Below are positions 24,166 through 32,770 of a DNA stretch of 64,000 nt, piece by piece; within the stretch, counting starts at the first letter, position 1; every line of letters begins with the position of its first letter. The stretch spans positions 434,001 to 498,000 of the forward strand of contig CBDCVV010000019.1 in the NCBI GenBank assembly GCA_965223235.1, in the 5' to 3' direction. The stretch is from UBA2589 sp965223235 (GTDB lineage Bacteria; Gemmatimonadota; Gemmatimonadetes; Longimicrobiales; Gaopeijiaceae). Under the pieces are notes generated by a model. It searched no databases. It was not told the DNA's origin and worked only from the letters and a program-made list of their open reading frames with translations. Position numbers and translations under genes: made by a program.

Positions 24166-26466
24166 TTGAAGAAGGCGAGGCGTGTCACGGCCTGGTTCGC
24201 CGTCACGGTCGGAGCCGTGTTTCTCGCTCTCCTGTTGGGCGACACGCTCGGGCGGCTTACCGGTGTGCAGTCGTTCGAACTCTTCACCTTGGACCTCCGA
24301 CAGCACACCACCCAAGAGACGTTCCAGGACGTGCCCGGAAGGGAGCGAGAGAGTGAAATCGTGCTCGTCATGTTCGACGAGTTCTCCGTGCTCGACTCCA
24401 TCGAAGGGTGGGACTGGATCTCTCCCTTCCCGCGCGCTCACCTGGCAGAGCTCGTTCACACGATCGCAGGAGCCGGGGCCCGGACGATCGGACTCGACGT
24501 CTATCTCGGAGAGATGTACCCCGGTCTGAATCGGATCGACGGAGGGAACGAGCTCCTGCGTGACGCGATCGATCAAGCCGGCAACGTCGTAATCGTGGCT
24601 CCACTAGAAGAGACCGAGGACGGTTCACGGCTGGTCGCCCCCCACCCGTTCTTCGCCGATGTCGCGGTCAGTGTCGGAGCAGCGGAGCTTCCGTCCTCGT
24701 TCGAGACGTTCCGAAACGGAGCGCTCGCGGTCCGTTCGGGGGATGGGCTCGCACCTTCCTTCGCGCTCTCGCTGTATGCGCACGCTCGTGGGCTGAATCT
24801 CGACTCGATCCTGCACGCCAGCGAGGAGGGTGGCCGCGTCACCCTTCCTGGGCTCCCTCCGCAAGTCGGGGAAGTGCCAGCGTCATGGAAGGAAACGGAC
24901 GGCGATCACGACCGATCCGGGAGCATCGTTCCGTTCCCGATACGCTACTTGGGTCCCCCGTCGAGTTCTGACGCAGACGCACCACGGGGCACATTCCAAG
25001 CGACTCCATCTTCGCTGGTTGCTGGAATGGCTTCGGAGCTCGAAGCCGCAGACGGGGACCTGCTGCTGCAACAACTCTTCCAGGGGTCTCTCGAAGAGCT
25101 CTTCCGAGACAAGATCGTCTTGCTGGGCTCCGGCTTTCACCCAGAAGAACGATTCCGAACCCCCTTCTTCGGCTTCTCCGCGACCAACGAGGGCGAGGTC
25201 GACGACCAACGATACGATTGGATGTACGGCGTCGAGGTCCATGCCCACTCGCTCCAGAACATGCTGGACGGGGCGTACGTCCGTCCTCTCTCTTCCCTGC
25301 CCAAGAGCGCACTACTCGTAGCGCTCGCAATGTTCACCGCGGGGGTCGTCTTCCTGCGCGGCACTGCTTGGGGCGGCGTCGCCGCGGTCGCGACCATTGC
25401 AGCGACCTGGTTGCTCGCCTTCTCGGCTTGGGCCGGCCTCGGGGGTGGGGCGAGCGGAAGTGCCGGGGGCTACCAAGCGGCCGGCCTATGGGTCCCGATC
25501 GGTACTCCGATCCTAGCGACACTTCTTGCCTACGTTGGCAGTGTGGCCTACGTCGCGATCGTCGAAGGACGGGAGAAGCGGTTCTTCAAGGGCGCCTTCG
25601 GCATGTACCTGTCTCCGGAGCTCGTCGACGAGATCAGTGAAGACCCGTCAGCCCTCGAACTGGGAGGGGAGAAGAGAGCTCTAAGCCTTCTCTTCTCGGA
25701 CCTATCGGGCTTTACGACGATCTCGGAGAACATGGACGCCCAAGACCTGATCACCCTTCTCAACGAGTACCTCGACGCCATGACGCAGGTCGTGCTCGAC
25801 GAGGGGGGGTACCTCGACAAGTACATCGGGGATGCGATCATGGCGTTCTGGAACGCCCCCAAGGAGTTCGATGACCACCCAGATCGGGCGATGCGTGCTG
25901 CGGTCCTCATGCAGCGCCAGATGGCCGAGCTCAACCGAAGGTGGCTCGAAGGCGACGAAGGTCGTGAGCCGCTAAAGGTGCGGATTGGGGTGCACACCGG
26001 AGAGGTTGTCGTCGGTAACGTGGGGGGGCGCGACCGCTTCAACTACTCCGCCATCGGCGACGCGGTGAACCTCGCCGCTCGGCTCGAGCCGGCGAACAAG
26101 ACGTACGATACCCTCAACATGATCTCCGAAGAGACGCTCCGCGCCAGCCGAGCCTCGTACCGGGTGCGGGAGCTCGATCGCATGATCGTGAAGGGCAAGG
26201 ACGAGCCAGTCACGGTCTACGAGCTTCTCGAATTGGCCGACGCCCCTCTCGATGATGCGAAGGAAGAGGCTCTCCGCTGCTACGATGCCGGCATGAGAGC
26301 GTATCGAGCCCGGGATTGGACGGGAGCCCTCGAGCACTTTCAAGCAGGCCTGGAGCGTTGTCCGACCGATGGGCCGTGTGCGGTGTACATCGAACGGTGT
26401 CGAACGTATGTCACCGAGCCGCCCCCGGACGATTGGGATTTCGTGGTGCGACGCTCGGAAAAGTAG
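24166..26466 (+). CDS. CHASE2-domain membrane adenylate/guanylate cyclase (class III)
   Basis: About 766 residues. One membrane helix at the start (AWFAVTVGAVFLALLLGD) is followed by a large extracytoplasmic CHASE2 sensor (about 40-410, with TLDLRQ, IGLDVYLGEMYPG, VLLGSGF). Three membrane helices come next (about 410-500), then a class III cyclase domain. Its metal aspartates are in LLFSDLSGFTTISE and YIGDAIMAFW; the substrate Lys is in DKYIGD; YSAIGDAVNLAARLEPAN carries the Asn and Arg of the transition state. A short TPR-like tail follows. It is predicted to make cAMP from ATP on sensing an external signal. Start: TTG at 24166 with GGAGGAGG seven bases upstream; no ATG/GTG fits better. Confidence 0.9.
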   Translation: MKKARRVTAWFAVTVGAVFLALLLGDTLGRLTGVQSFELFTLDLRQHTTQETFQDVPGRERESEIVLVMFDEFSVLDSIEGWDWISPFPRAHLAELVHTIAGAGARTIGLDVYLGEMYPGLNRIDGGNELLRDAIDQAGNVVIVAPLEETEDGSRLVAPHPFFADVAVSVGAAELPSSFETFRNGALAVRSGDGLAPSFALSLYAHARGLNLDSILHASEEGGRVTLPGLPPQVGEVPASWKETDGDHDRSGSIVPFPIRYLGPPSSSDADAPRGTFQATPSSLVAGMASELEAADGDLLLQQLFQGSLEELFRDKIVLLGSGFHPEERFRTPFFGFSATNEGEVDDQRYDWMYGVEVHAHSLQNMLDGAYVRPLSSLPKSALLVALAMFTAGVVFLRGTAWGGVAAVATIAATWLLAFSAWAGLGGGASGSAGGYQAAGLWVPIGTPILATLLAYVGSVAYVAIVEGREKRFFKGAFGMYLSPELVDEISEDPSALELGGEKRALSLLFSDLSGFTTISENMDAQDLITLLNEYLDAMTQVVLDEGGYLDKYIGDAIMAFWNAPKEFDDHPDRAMRAAVLMQRQMAELNRRWLEGDEGREPLKVRIGVHTGEVVVGNVGGRDRFNYSAIGDAVNLAARLEPANKTYDTLNMISEETLRASRASYRVRELDRMIVKGKDEPVTVYELLELADAPLDDAKEEALRCYDAGMRAYRARDWTGALEHFQAGLERCPTDGPCAVYIERCRTYVTEPPPDDWDFVVRRSEK

Positions 26467-26548
26467 AAGATTGTATTGAAGGGGAGGCCCCTGCTGGGCT
26501 CCCGGGCGCAGGGTTTTAGAAGCCCTTCGCGAGGAGGCGATTCAAGAC

Positions 26549-27466
26549 ATGAAGAGGTTCTCAGCTGCCCTGATCGGGCTCGCTCTGGCCGCGCCGCTTG
26601 GTGCGCAAGAAGACCCTGTCGCGCTGGTTGTACGCGTCCAAGGGCCTGTCGATGTGCGTCACGGGCTCGAAGCCCCCGCCCCGGCGTCCGTCGGTGAGCA
26701 GATGTATGCCGGCGACGGAGTGCTTCCTGCGGACGGGTCACGGGCGATCCTGCTGACCCGCTCCGGCTCGCAACAGGTGGTAACCGAACAGAGTACGCTC
26801 GAACGCCCCGCCGGAGGTGAGCCTTCGGATCTCTTCGCGAGAGCCGTCGCCACGTTGGCGGAGGCGGCTTCGATGGATGCCACGCTCGGAGGACGCCAAG
26901 GGATGATCCGCCCGCTGTCCTGTGGGGTGACCCCGATCGCTCCTAGGAACGGACTCTCCGTCTCATCGTCCAACCCGACCATCGAGTGGGCCGGACCCGA
27001 AGGTCAGACGTACGACCTCATGCTCCAGAAGCTGGGAGTCGGTGAGCGACCCCAGATCTACGAGGTAGGAAGCGCGACCTCCTTCACGCTTCCCGAAGAT
27101 GTCGAGCTCACCTTCGGTGCCGAGTACGCCTGGACCGTCTTCCCGGGTGGTCGCCACCAAGGTCGCCCCTGTGCTCAGATGCGCTTCCGAGTGATCTCGC
27201 TCGAGGAGTCCGTCGACCTCGAAGTGTACATGGAGGAGATCGCGGTCTTCGGACTCGATCCCCTGACGGATGGCCTTTTCCTCAGCGTGGTCGCCTACCG
27301 GGATATGGGCCTCTTCTATGACGCGGCGGCCGCCCTCGACAGGGTCGAGACCGAGGCGTCGCTGAGCGCCGATCTCTACCTCCTCAAGGGAGAAATTCTG
27401 GCCGAGCTCGGCCGTGAGGAAGCCGCGCGCGCCGCCTTCGATAGGGCTGACGAGCTCATGCGATGA
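26549..27466 (+). CDS. Exported FecR-like/TPR protein
   Basis: 305 residues. A signal peptide (MKRFSAALIGLALAAPLGAQ) is followed by a FecR-type beta segment: VRVQGPVDVRHG, VGEQMYAGDGVLPADGSRAILLTRSGSQQVV. The middle has an Ig-like EWAGPEGQTYDLMLQKLG and ends with two helical TPR-like repeats (LSVVAYRDMGLFYDAAAALDRVE, ADLYLLKGEILAELGREEAARAAFDRAD). It is predicted periplasmic. It lies 82 bases after the cyclase gene and overlaps the HD-GYP gene (ATGA), so it probably belongs to the same transcript. It could be a periplasmic sensor or scaffold for the CHASE2 domain, but no direct evidence is seen. Confidence 0.8.
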   Translation: MKRFSAALIGLALAAPLGAQEDPVALVVRVQGPVDVRHGLEAPAPASVGEQMYAGDGVLPADGSRAILLTRSGSQQVVTEQSTLERPAGGEPSDLFARAVATLAEAASMDATLGGRQGMIRPLSCGVTPIAPRNGLSVSSSNPTIEWAGPEGQTYDLMLQKLGVGERPQIYEVGSATSFTLPEDVELTFGAEYAWTVFPGGRHQGRPCAQMRFRVISLEESVDLEVYMEEIAVFGLDPLTDGLFLSVVAYRDMGLFYDAAAALDRVETEASLSADLYLLKGEILAELGREEAARAAFDRADELMR

Positions 27467-29106
27467 GCGATCCCCGGGGCACACCTTCGACCGACGAACA
27501 CGAAGTCGAGCAACTCCGAGAAGAACTGTCCCGGTCTCGCCACGCCCTACGAGAGATGAGCAAGGTAGGGATGGCGCTGATGGGCGAGCGTGATCCAAAG
27601 GCCCTCTTCGACCTCATCCTGACTCAAGCTCGCTCCCTTACCTCCTCGGACGCCGGAAGTCTCTACCTCGTAGAGAAGGGGCCCGATGGCGGGCAGCTTC
27701 TCCACTTCATCGCCTCGCAAAACGATACGCTTCCGGAGCTCCCGTCTCCCACGTTCCGACTCCCCCTCGACGACACCTCGCTGGCAGGATACGCCGCCAC
27801 GACAGGGGAGCCTCTCATCTTCGATGACGTGTACGAGCTACCGGACGGAGTGCCCTTCTCGTTCAATCGAGAGGCCTTCGACCTGAAATTCGGCTACCGA
27901 GCGAAGGGAATGCTCATCGTTCCGATGATCGACCACCGGGACCGGGTCGTAGGTGTGCTTCAACTCATCAACCGAAAGAGTGACACGGCCGCGAAGATCC
28001 GGACGGACGAAGACTCTGACCATTGGGTGCTCCCCTACCGAGATCGCGAGGTCGACATCGTGTCGTCGCTCGCCGGACAGGCCGCCGTCGCGATCGAGAA
28101 CGGCCGCCTCTACCAAGACATCGAGAACCTCTTCGCCGGCTTCATCGAAGCAGCGGTAACGGCGATCGATCGACGGGATCCGACGACCTCGGGCCACTCC
28201 GTGCGCGTCACGGAGCTTACGTGCGATATGGCCGAGCTCATCAACCGGCAAACGACCGGCCCCTTTGCGGATGTGCTCTTCACCGACCCTGAGCTCAAGC
28301 AACTACGCTACGCCGGCCTGCTGCACGACTTCGGAAAGGTGGCAGTTCGAGAAGAGGTGCTGGTCAAGCAGAGGAAGTTGTCTCCAGTACTCGAAGAGAA
28401 GGTCCGATCCAGGTTTGCCATGATTCGAGTCCTCAAGCGACTCGAGGCTGCAGAGGCCCGATCGGAAGTGGTGGCCGAGAAGGGGCTCGCGGCGGCAGTC
28501 GCGGAACTCGAACAGATCGAGCGACGGCTCCAGGATGCATTGGCCCGTGTGGAGCACTACTGGAAGGCGGTGCAGGACGCCAACATTCCAAAGGTGTTGG
28601 ACGAAGCGAGCGCGGACATCCTGCTCGAGATCGCGAACGCGACGTTCGTCGACTTCGACGGCCAAACCTGCTCCTTCATCACGCCAGAAGAACTTCACTT
28701 CCTCCAGATCCGGCGAGGGTCACTCGACGAGGCCGAGCGAGAGCAAATCCAGTCGCATGTCGTGCACTCGTACGACTTCTTGTTGCAGATCCCATGGACG
28801 GAAGACCTCTCGCGTGTAGCCGAGATCGTCCGCGGCCATCATGAAAAGCTCGATGGCACGGGCTATCCAGACGGCGTAACCGGGGACCAGCTCTCGCTGG
28901 AGACGCGGATCATGACCGTGTGCGACATCTTCGATGCGCTCACGGCATCAGATCGCCCCTACAAACGCGCCATGCCCGTCGAGAAAGCGCTACAGATTCT
29001 CGAGTGGGAGGCGAACGACGGGATGCTCGACAAGGATGTGGTCGAGCTCTTCTCGTCGAGCGGCGTCTACCAGAAAGTCTTAGAAGCGGACTGGCGCAAC
29101 CTATAG
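27463..29106 (+). CDS. GAF and HD-GYP domain protein, probable cyclic-di-GMP phosphodiesterase
   Basis: 547 residues. A short coiled coil leads into a GAF domain (about 40-210; SSDAGSLYLVEKG, RAKGMLIVPMIDHRDRVVGVLQLINRK). The HD-GYP part begins TAIDRRDPTTSGHSVRVTELT, with HD as LLHDFGKVAV and the GYP motif as HHEKLDGTGYPDG. HD-GYP enzymes hydrolyse cyclic-di-GMP with a metal pair. Between the HD and GYP motifs there are about 170 residues, where typical proteins have about 57: an insert of roughly 115 residues with a charged coiled coil (KRLEAAEARSEVV to LEQIERRLQDALARVEH). It is soluble. The ATG overlaps the FecR/TPR stop. End of the signalling run; the next gene is convergent. Confidence 0.9.
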   Translation: MSDPRGTPSTDEHEVEQLREELSRSRHALREMSKVGMALMGERDPKALFDLILTQARSLTSSDAGSLYLVEKGPDGGQLLHFIASQNDTLPELPSPTFRLPLDDTSLAGYAATTGEPLIFDDVYELPDGVPFSFNREAFDLKFGYRAKGMLIVPMIDHRDRVVGVLQLINRKSDTAAKIRTDEDSDHWVLPYRDREVDIVSSLAGQAAVAIENGRLYQDIENLFAGFIEAAVTAIDRRDPTTSGHSVRVTELTCDMAELINRQTTGPFADVLFTDPELKQLRYAGLLHDFGKVAVREEVLVKQRKLSPVLEEKVRSRFAMIRVLKRLEAAEARSEVVAEKGLAAAVAELEQIERRLQDALARVEHYWKAVQDANIPKVLDEASADILLEIANATFVDFDGQTCSFITPEELHFLQIRRGSLDEAEREQIQSHVVHSYDFLLQIPWTEDLSRVAEIVRGHHEKLDGTGYPDGVTGDQLSLETRIMTVCDIFDALTASDRPYKRAMPVEKALQILEWEANDGMLDKDVVELFSSSGVYQKVLEADWRNL

Positions 29107-29122
29107 AGAGTCTGCGATCTAC

Positions 29123-29743
29123 TCAGTCAGAGGGAATCCGCCAACGCAGGCCAGCTGCGAGCGCCCAACCGTCGAGGTTGTAGAAGTCGTCTCCTCGGCC
29201 GAAGTCGCGACGATACTCGAGCAGCAACGAGGTCGAGGACGAGGGCGGGCCCTCGAGTTCGAGACCCCCGACCAGATGAGGATGGAAGCCGCGGTACAAG
29301 GTACGGTCGAAGCCGGTGGAACACGCTCCAAAGCAATCGTATCGACCAGGGTTGTAGTTGGGGCCCGTCCAGTGGGTCTTTAGACGGGACATACCGTACC
29401 CGCCACCGAGGTAAGGGCGGAGACGGCCATCGGTTGGCGCGAAAATTCTGGCGGAGACGGAGAGGGTCGAGATCGACACGAAGTCGAACTCCTCCAATGG
29501 GGGCACCGCACTCCGTTCGAGGTCCTGCAAGTTGGCTTGCACGGAGAAAGCGACCGCCGTCGGTCCAAGAGGCACGTTGTTGGGCGCAAAGCCGAATTCC
29601 ATCGGGGGACGCCAACCCTTCTTGGCCGAGTTGAACCACTCATCGCCAAGTTGATTGTGCTGATATTTCACGGTGCAGCCTCCCAACGCGACGGCGACCC
29701 ATACGAAGAGGATGGCCCTCGAGAGTCCGGAGCCGCCGCTCAC
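29123..29743 (-). CDS. Outer-membrane beta-barrel-like lipoprotein
   Basis: About 206 residues. The GTG at 29743 overlaps the upstream stop (GTGA) and gives SGGSGLSRAILFVWVAVALGGC, a lipoprotein signal with lipobox LGGC. The mature part alternates hydrophobic and polar residues as in an eight-stranded barrel: TAVAFSVQANL, FVSISTLSVSARIF, LRPYLGGGYGMSR, FHPHLVGGLELEG, TSLLLEYRRDFG and a terminal WALAAGLRWRIPSD ending like an outer-membrane strand. An OmpW/OmpA-like small barrel is the likeliest fold. It is the last gene of a four-gene minus-strand unit headed by the HupE-like gene. Confidence 0.72.
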   Translation of the reverse strand: MSGGSGLSRAILFVWVAVALGGCTVKYQHNQLGDEWFNSAKKGWRPPMEFGFAPNNVPLGPTAVAFSVQANLQDLERSAVPPLEEFDFVSISTLSVSARIFAPTDGRLRPYLGGGYGMSRLKTHWTGPNYNPGRYDCFGACSTGFDRTLYRGFHPHLVGGLELEGPPSSSTSLLLEYRRDFGRGDDFYNLDGWALAAGLRWRIPSD

Positions 29744-30201
29744 TCTGTGCCCCCTGGTCGGATCGCCCGCCAGCTGCCGACCACCTGAAGATCCTCTCCT
29801 GCACCATCGGGAATCGAGCATCCCGCTACGCCCCGGATCTCCGCCTCGGAATGGAAGCCGTTAAAGCCGCAGAACCCCAAGCCCATCGAGAAGTGACCAT
29901 CCGCGAGGCGCCCCAGTGTAACGGGGGACTCGTCTTCCGCCTCGTGGGGTTCGCCACGTTCGTCGCACTCGAAGGCCGTCGTGCCGGTACCATCGACCGA
30001 CCCGCTGGCTTCAACCAAGGTGACCCGGCCGTCCAACCGACAACGAATCTCGCTGTCGATGTCCGAAAAGACTCCAACGAGCTGCCACTCTCCGTCGATC
30101 GGGTCGGTGGACGGCAATAGAGGATCATCAGAGCACCCCCCTGCACCTACTGCCGCAACCGCCAGTACCGCCCAAGCACGCCCGGGCCTAAGCCAACTCA
30201 A
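29740..30201 (-). CDS. Small lipoprotein of unknown function
   Basis: About 153 residues. The TTG at 30201 overlaps the upstream TGA (TTGA) and gives SWLRPGRAWAVLAVAAVGAGGC, a lipoprotein signal with lipobox GAGGC. The mature part looks like a lipocalin-type or meander fold: DGEWQLVGVFSDIDSEIRCRLDGRVTLVEASGSVDGTGTTAFEC, HFSMGLGFCGFNGF, EIRGVAGCSIPDG and LQVVGSWRAIR. Several cysteines could form disulfides. No function recognised. Both ends overlap neighbours, so it is probably made with them. Confidence 0.7.
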   Translation of the reverse strand: MSWLRPGRAWAVLAVAAVGAGGCSDDPLLPSTDPIDGEWQLVGVFSDIDSEIRCRLDGRVTLVEASGSVDGTGTTAFECDERGEPHEAEDESPVTLGRLADGHFSMGLGFCGFNGFHSEAEIRGVAGCSIPDGAGEDLQVVGSWRAIRPGGTE

Positions 30202-31235
30202 CGAGCTACGCCACTCGCACGCTTGACGTACTTTCGGAGCATCCGTGGACCGACCTCGGCTCCGTACACATTCCCCATCGCGTCGACAGCTACCCCTTCG
30301 GCGGCGCTCGTCCCCGAATTGTCGGGGTCCGCTTCGGGATCCGGAATAAAGGCGGTCACAAAGCCTGTCTGCGAGTCCCCGATGTAGATCCCACGCCGCC
30401 ACCCAGCGTTTCTCCGAGTGTTGGACTCCGAGTCGGCAGAGTACAAGACGTCGTTCTCATCGATGAACAGCCCACTGGGACGGCCGAACTGGTGCCAAGT
30501 TTCCAGGTGCTCTCCGTCCTGCGTGAAGATCTGGATGCGGCTGTTCGCCCGATCGCCGACGAAGAGTCGCCCTCTGGAGTCCATCGCCAAGGCGTGCGGG
30601 TCACGAAATTGGCCGTTGGCGGTCCCGGTCTCCCCCCACTCCATAAGGAAGTTGCCGTTCCGGTCGAACTTCACCACCCGATTGTTGCCATTCGCGTGAT
30701 GTCCATCGACCACGAAGATGCTCCCGTCCGGAGCGACGAGCATGTCGGAGGGCCTGAGGAACTGAGTCTCGCTCTGCCCCGGGTTACCCTTCTGCCCGAG
30801 CCTCATCAAGACTTCGCCGTCCGGGCTGAACTTGATGATCTCGTGCCCGCGCCCTTCCGGCTCCGGTCCGTATCCCACGGCGTCGGCGATCCACACGTTG
30901 CCCTCACGATCGACGTACAAGCCGTGAGGCCAGTAGATCATCCCGCCGCCGAAACTCGTCATCAAGTTGCCATCGAGGTCGTACCGGAGAATCGGGTCCA
31001 CGTCCGAGTCCGCACACGAATTCGCTCCGCACCGCTCCGCCACCCAAATCGACATCCCGTCCGGTGCGGGATAGATCGCGCTGGTCGAACCCCACGTCCG
31101 TCCGTCGGGAAGCTCAGCCCATACGCCGGGAAGGGCGGCATACGGATTGGGCGCGACCATCTGAGCCGAACCGGACGCCGGTAAAAGAAGAAGCGCGGTG
31201 GTGAGGAGTCCGAATCCGGAGCGACGATCAGCCAT
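30198..31235 (-). CDS. Exported NHL-repeat beta-propeller (peptidyl-glycine lyase-like)
   Basis: 345 residues with a signal peptide (GLLTTALLLLPASGSAQ). NHL repeats build a six-bladed propeller: PILRYDLDGNLMTSFGGGMIYWPHGLYVDREGNVWIAD, EIIKFSPDGEVLMRLG, DMLVAPDGSIFVVDG, VVKFDRNGNFLMEWG, HALAMDSRGRLFVGDRANSRIQIF and GVAVDAMGNVYGAEVG. The sequence resembles the lyase domain of peptidyl-alpha-hydroxyglycine alpha-amidating enzymes, but I cannot confirm catalytic residues. It is periplasmic or secreted. An AGGA lies before the ATG. It overlaps the small lipoprotein gene downstream. Confidence 0.82.
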   Translation of the reverse strand: MADRRSGFGLLTTALLLLPASGSAQMVAPNPYAALPGVWAELPDGRTWGSTSAIYPAPDGMSIWVAERCGANSCADSDVDPILRYDLDGNLMTSFGGGMIYWPHGLYVDREGNVWIADAVGYGPEPEGRGHEIIKFSPDGEVLMRLGQKGNPGQSETQFLRPSDMLVAPDGSIFVVDGHHANGNNRVVKFDRNGNFLMEWGETGTANGQFRDPHALAMDSRGRLFVGDRANSRIQIFTQDGEHLETWHQFGRPSGLFIDENDVLYSADSESNTRRNAGWRRGIYIGDSQTGFVTAFIPDPEADPDNSGTSAAEGVAVDAMGNVYGAEVGPRMLRKYVKRASGVAR

Positions 31236-31304
31236 GGCGTTGGATTCCTGAGAAGCGTGTAAGAATGGGCCGGGTTAGGAATAGGACCGGTTAGGATCCG
31301 AGCG

Positions 31305-32657
31305 TCAGAGTGTAGCGCCTTCGTCGTCGACGCCAGACCAGGTCAGACCGAATCGCCTGAACACCAGCGAGAGACCCCACAGGACACCCCCGACGATCAC
31401 AGCAAGCATGACCCATCGGAGCAACATCGAAGTCGCCCCCGGCCCGCCAACGGGCACGACCAAGTCGTACTGCAACAGATTCGACACCCGCTCCAGCATC
31501 CAATGCCATCCGGTATGGGCGAGCAGCGCAGAGAGGAGGACGACCCCCATCGTCTCAGGTAACCACTTGCGAAAGAGGAAGGCCAGGAGCGGAACGACGA
31601 GTACCAGAACGAAGAGCTGGCCGAACTCCACACCCACGTTGAATGCGAGAAGCGAGGTAAGGAGGTGCGCACCAGCGAACTGGAGCGACTCGGAAAGAGC
31701 GAACGAGAAGCCGAAGCCGTGTACGAGGCCGAAGCCGAAGGCCACCAACCACCGGTTCGACAGCCCGGTTCCCAGGATGTTCTCGAACGCCATGAAGACT
31801 ATCGAGAGGGCGATCAGGGCTTCGATCAGAGGCGGGAACCAAAGTGCGTTCGGCGTCAGACCGAAGGCCGCCGCGATCAAGGTGATCGAATGGGCAACCG
31901 TGAACGCCGTGACGATCGGGATCAACCGCACGACCGATCGCAGTGGGATTACGAGGCAGAGCAAGAATAGGATGTGGTCGACCCCATCGAGAATGTGGTC
32001 GAAGCCGAATCGAATGAACCTCCAAGCCGCCTGATGCCATCGCGGATCCAGGCGGACGACACCTGGCACGCCCGTGAACTGAAAGGCTCGCTCGGCTCCC
32101 TCCGGTGTCAGAAAGCGCAAGACCGTCAGGGTGCGAAGTCCGAGGTGTGCCAAGCCCGATTCGATCGAGAAGTCCGACTCCGCGGACGATATCGGCCATT
32201 CGAGAAGGGCGTCGACCATTGCCTGCGCCGGCGGTAGCTGAGAGCCCTCAGGGAGCGGATCCGAGAAGACGTTCTCGAGGGCCGCGTCCCACGATCGGAA
32301 TGCCTGGTCCCCGGGCGACGCGACACGAACCGCGAGGGTCTGGGCCCGTCCTAGATTGCGATCCCCCTCCAGCATCGTGAGATAGTCGACCACCCACACG
32401 TCGATGGCTTCGCGCACCATCTCGTCCGCGCCTTCGATCGCGAGGTAGCCCGGCCCCTCGATGTCGAAGTCGTAGTCCCGGAGCGAGACCATGGGGACGC
32501 GCACTAGCATGCGGAGCGATTGTCCCTCCGGCTTCACGAAAGCGCGGACGGTAACATCCGCGGGAATCTCGTGAGCCTCCGAGGGCCAAGACGGAAGTAG
32601 AAGTACGAGCGCGACCGCCAAAGCCGCAGCTCGTCGATTCACTTGATGAGCTGTCAT
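31305..32657 (-). CDS. HupE/UreJ-like membrane protein with extracytoplasmic N-terminal domain
   Basis: About 450 residues from the ATG at 32657 (longer frame rejected: no signal peptide). A signal sequence RRAAALAVALVLLLPSWPSEA is followed by a soluble domain of about 200 residues. Then come about seven membrane helices beginning at the family motif FGFDHILDGVDHILFLLCLVIP, with FTVAHSITLIAAAFG, GFGLVHGFGFSFAL and FNVGVEFGQLFVLV. The His/Asp/Glu residues in the helices fit nickel or cobalt permeation, as proposed for HupE/UreJ. No urease or hydrogenase gene is nearby, so the substrate is open. It is divergent from the second NHL propeller gene. Confidence 0.85.
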   Translation of the reverse strand: MTAHQVNRRAAALAVALVLLLPSWPSEAHEIPADVTVRAFVKPEGQSLRMLVRVPMVSLRDYDFDIEGPGYLAIEGADEMVREAIDVWVVDYLTMLEGDRNLGRAQTLAVRVASPGDQAFRSWDAALENVFSDPLPEGSQLPPAQAMVDALLEWPISSAESDFSIESGLAHLGLRTLTVLRFLTPEGAERAFQFTGVPGVVRLDPRWHQAAWRFIRFGFDHILDGVDHILFLLCLVIPLRSVVRLIPIVTAFTVAHSITLIAAAFGLTPNALWFPPLIEALIALSIVFMAFENILGTGLSNRWLVAFGFGLVHGFGFSFALSESLQFAGAHLLTSLLAFNVGVEFGQLFVLVLVVPLLAFLFRKWLPETMGVVLLSALLAHTGWHWMLERVSNLLQYDLVVPVGGPGATSMLLRWVMLAVIVGGVLWGLSLVFRRFGLTWSGVDDEGATL

Positions 32658-32770
32658 GGCCGCGAAGCTAGCTCGAAGATTGCCGACAGCCAGCCCTGAA
32701 CGTACGCTATCGATTCGTCGCGGGCCTCGGGTCCGCTCGAAGCGGGATTCCCCCACGAGGACGAGATTCG

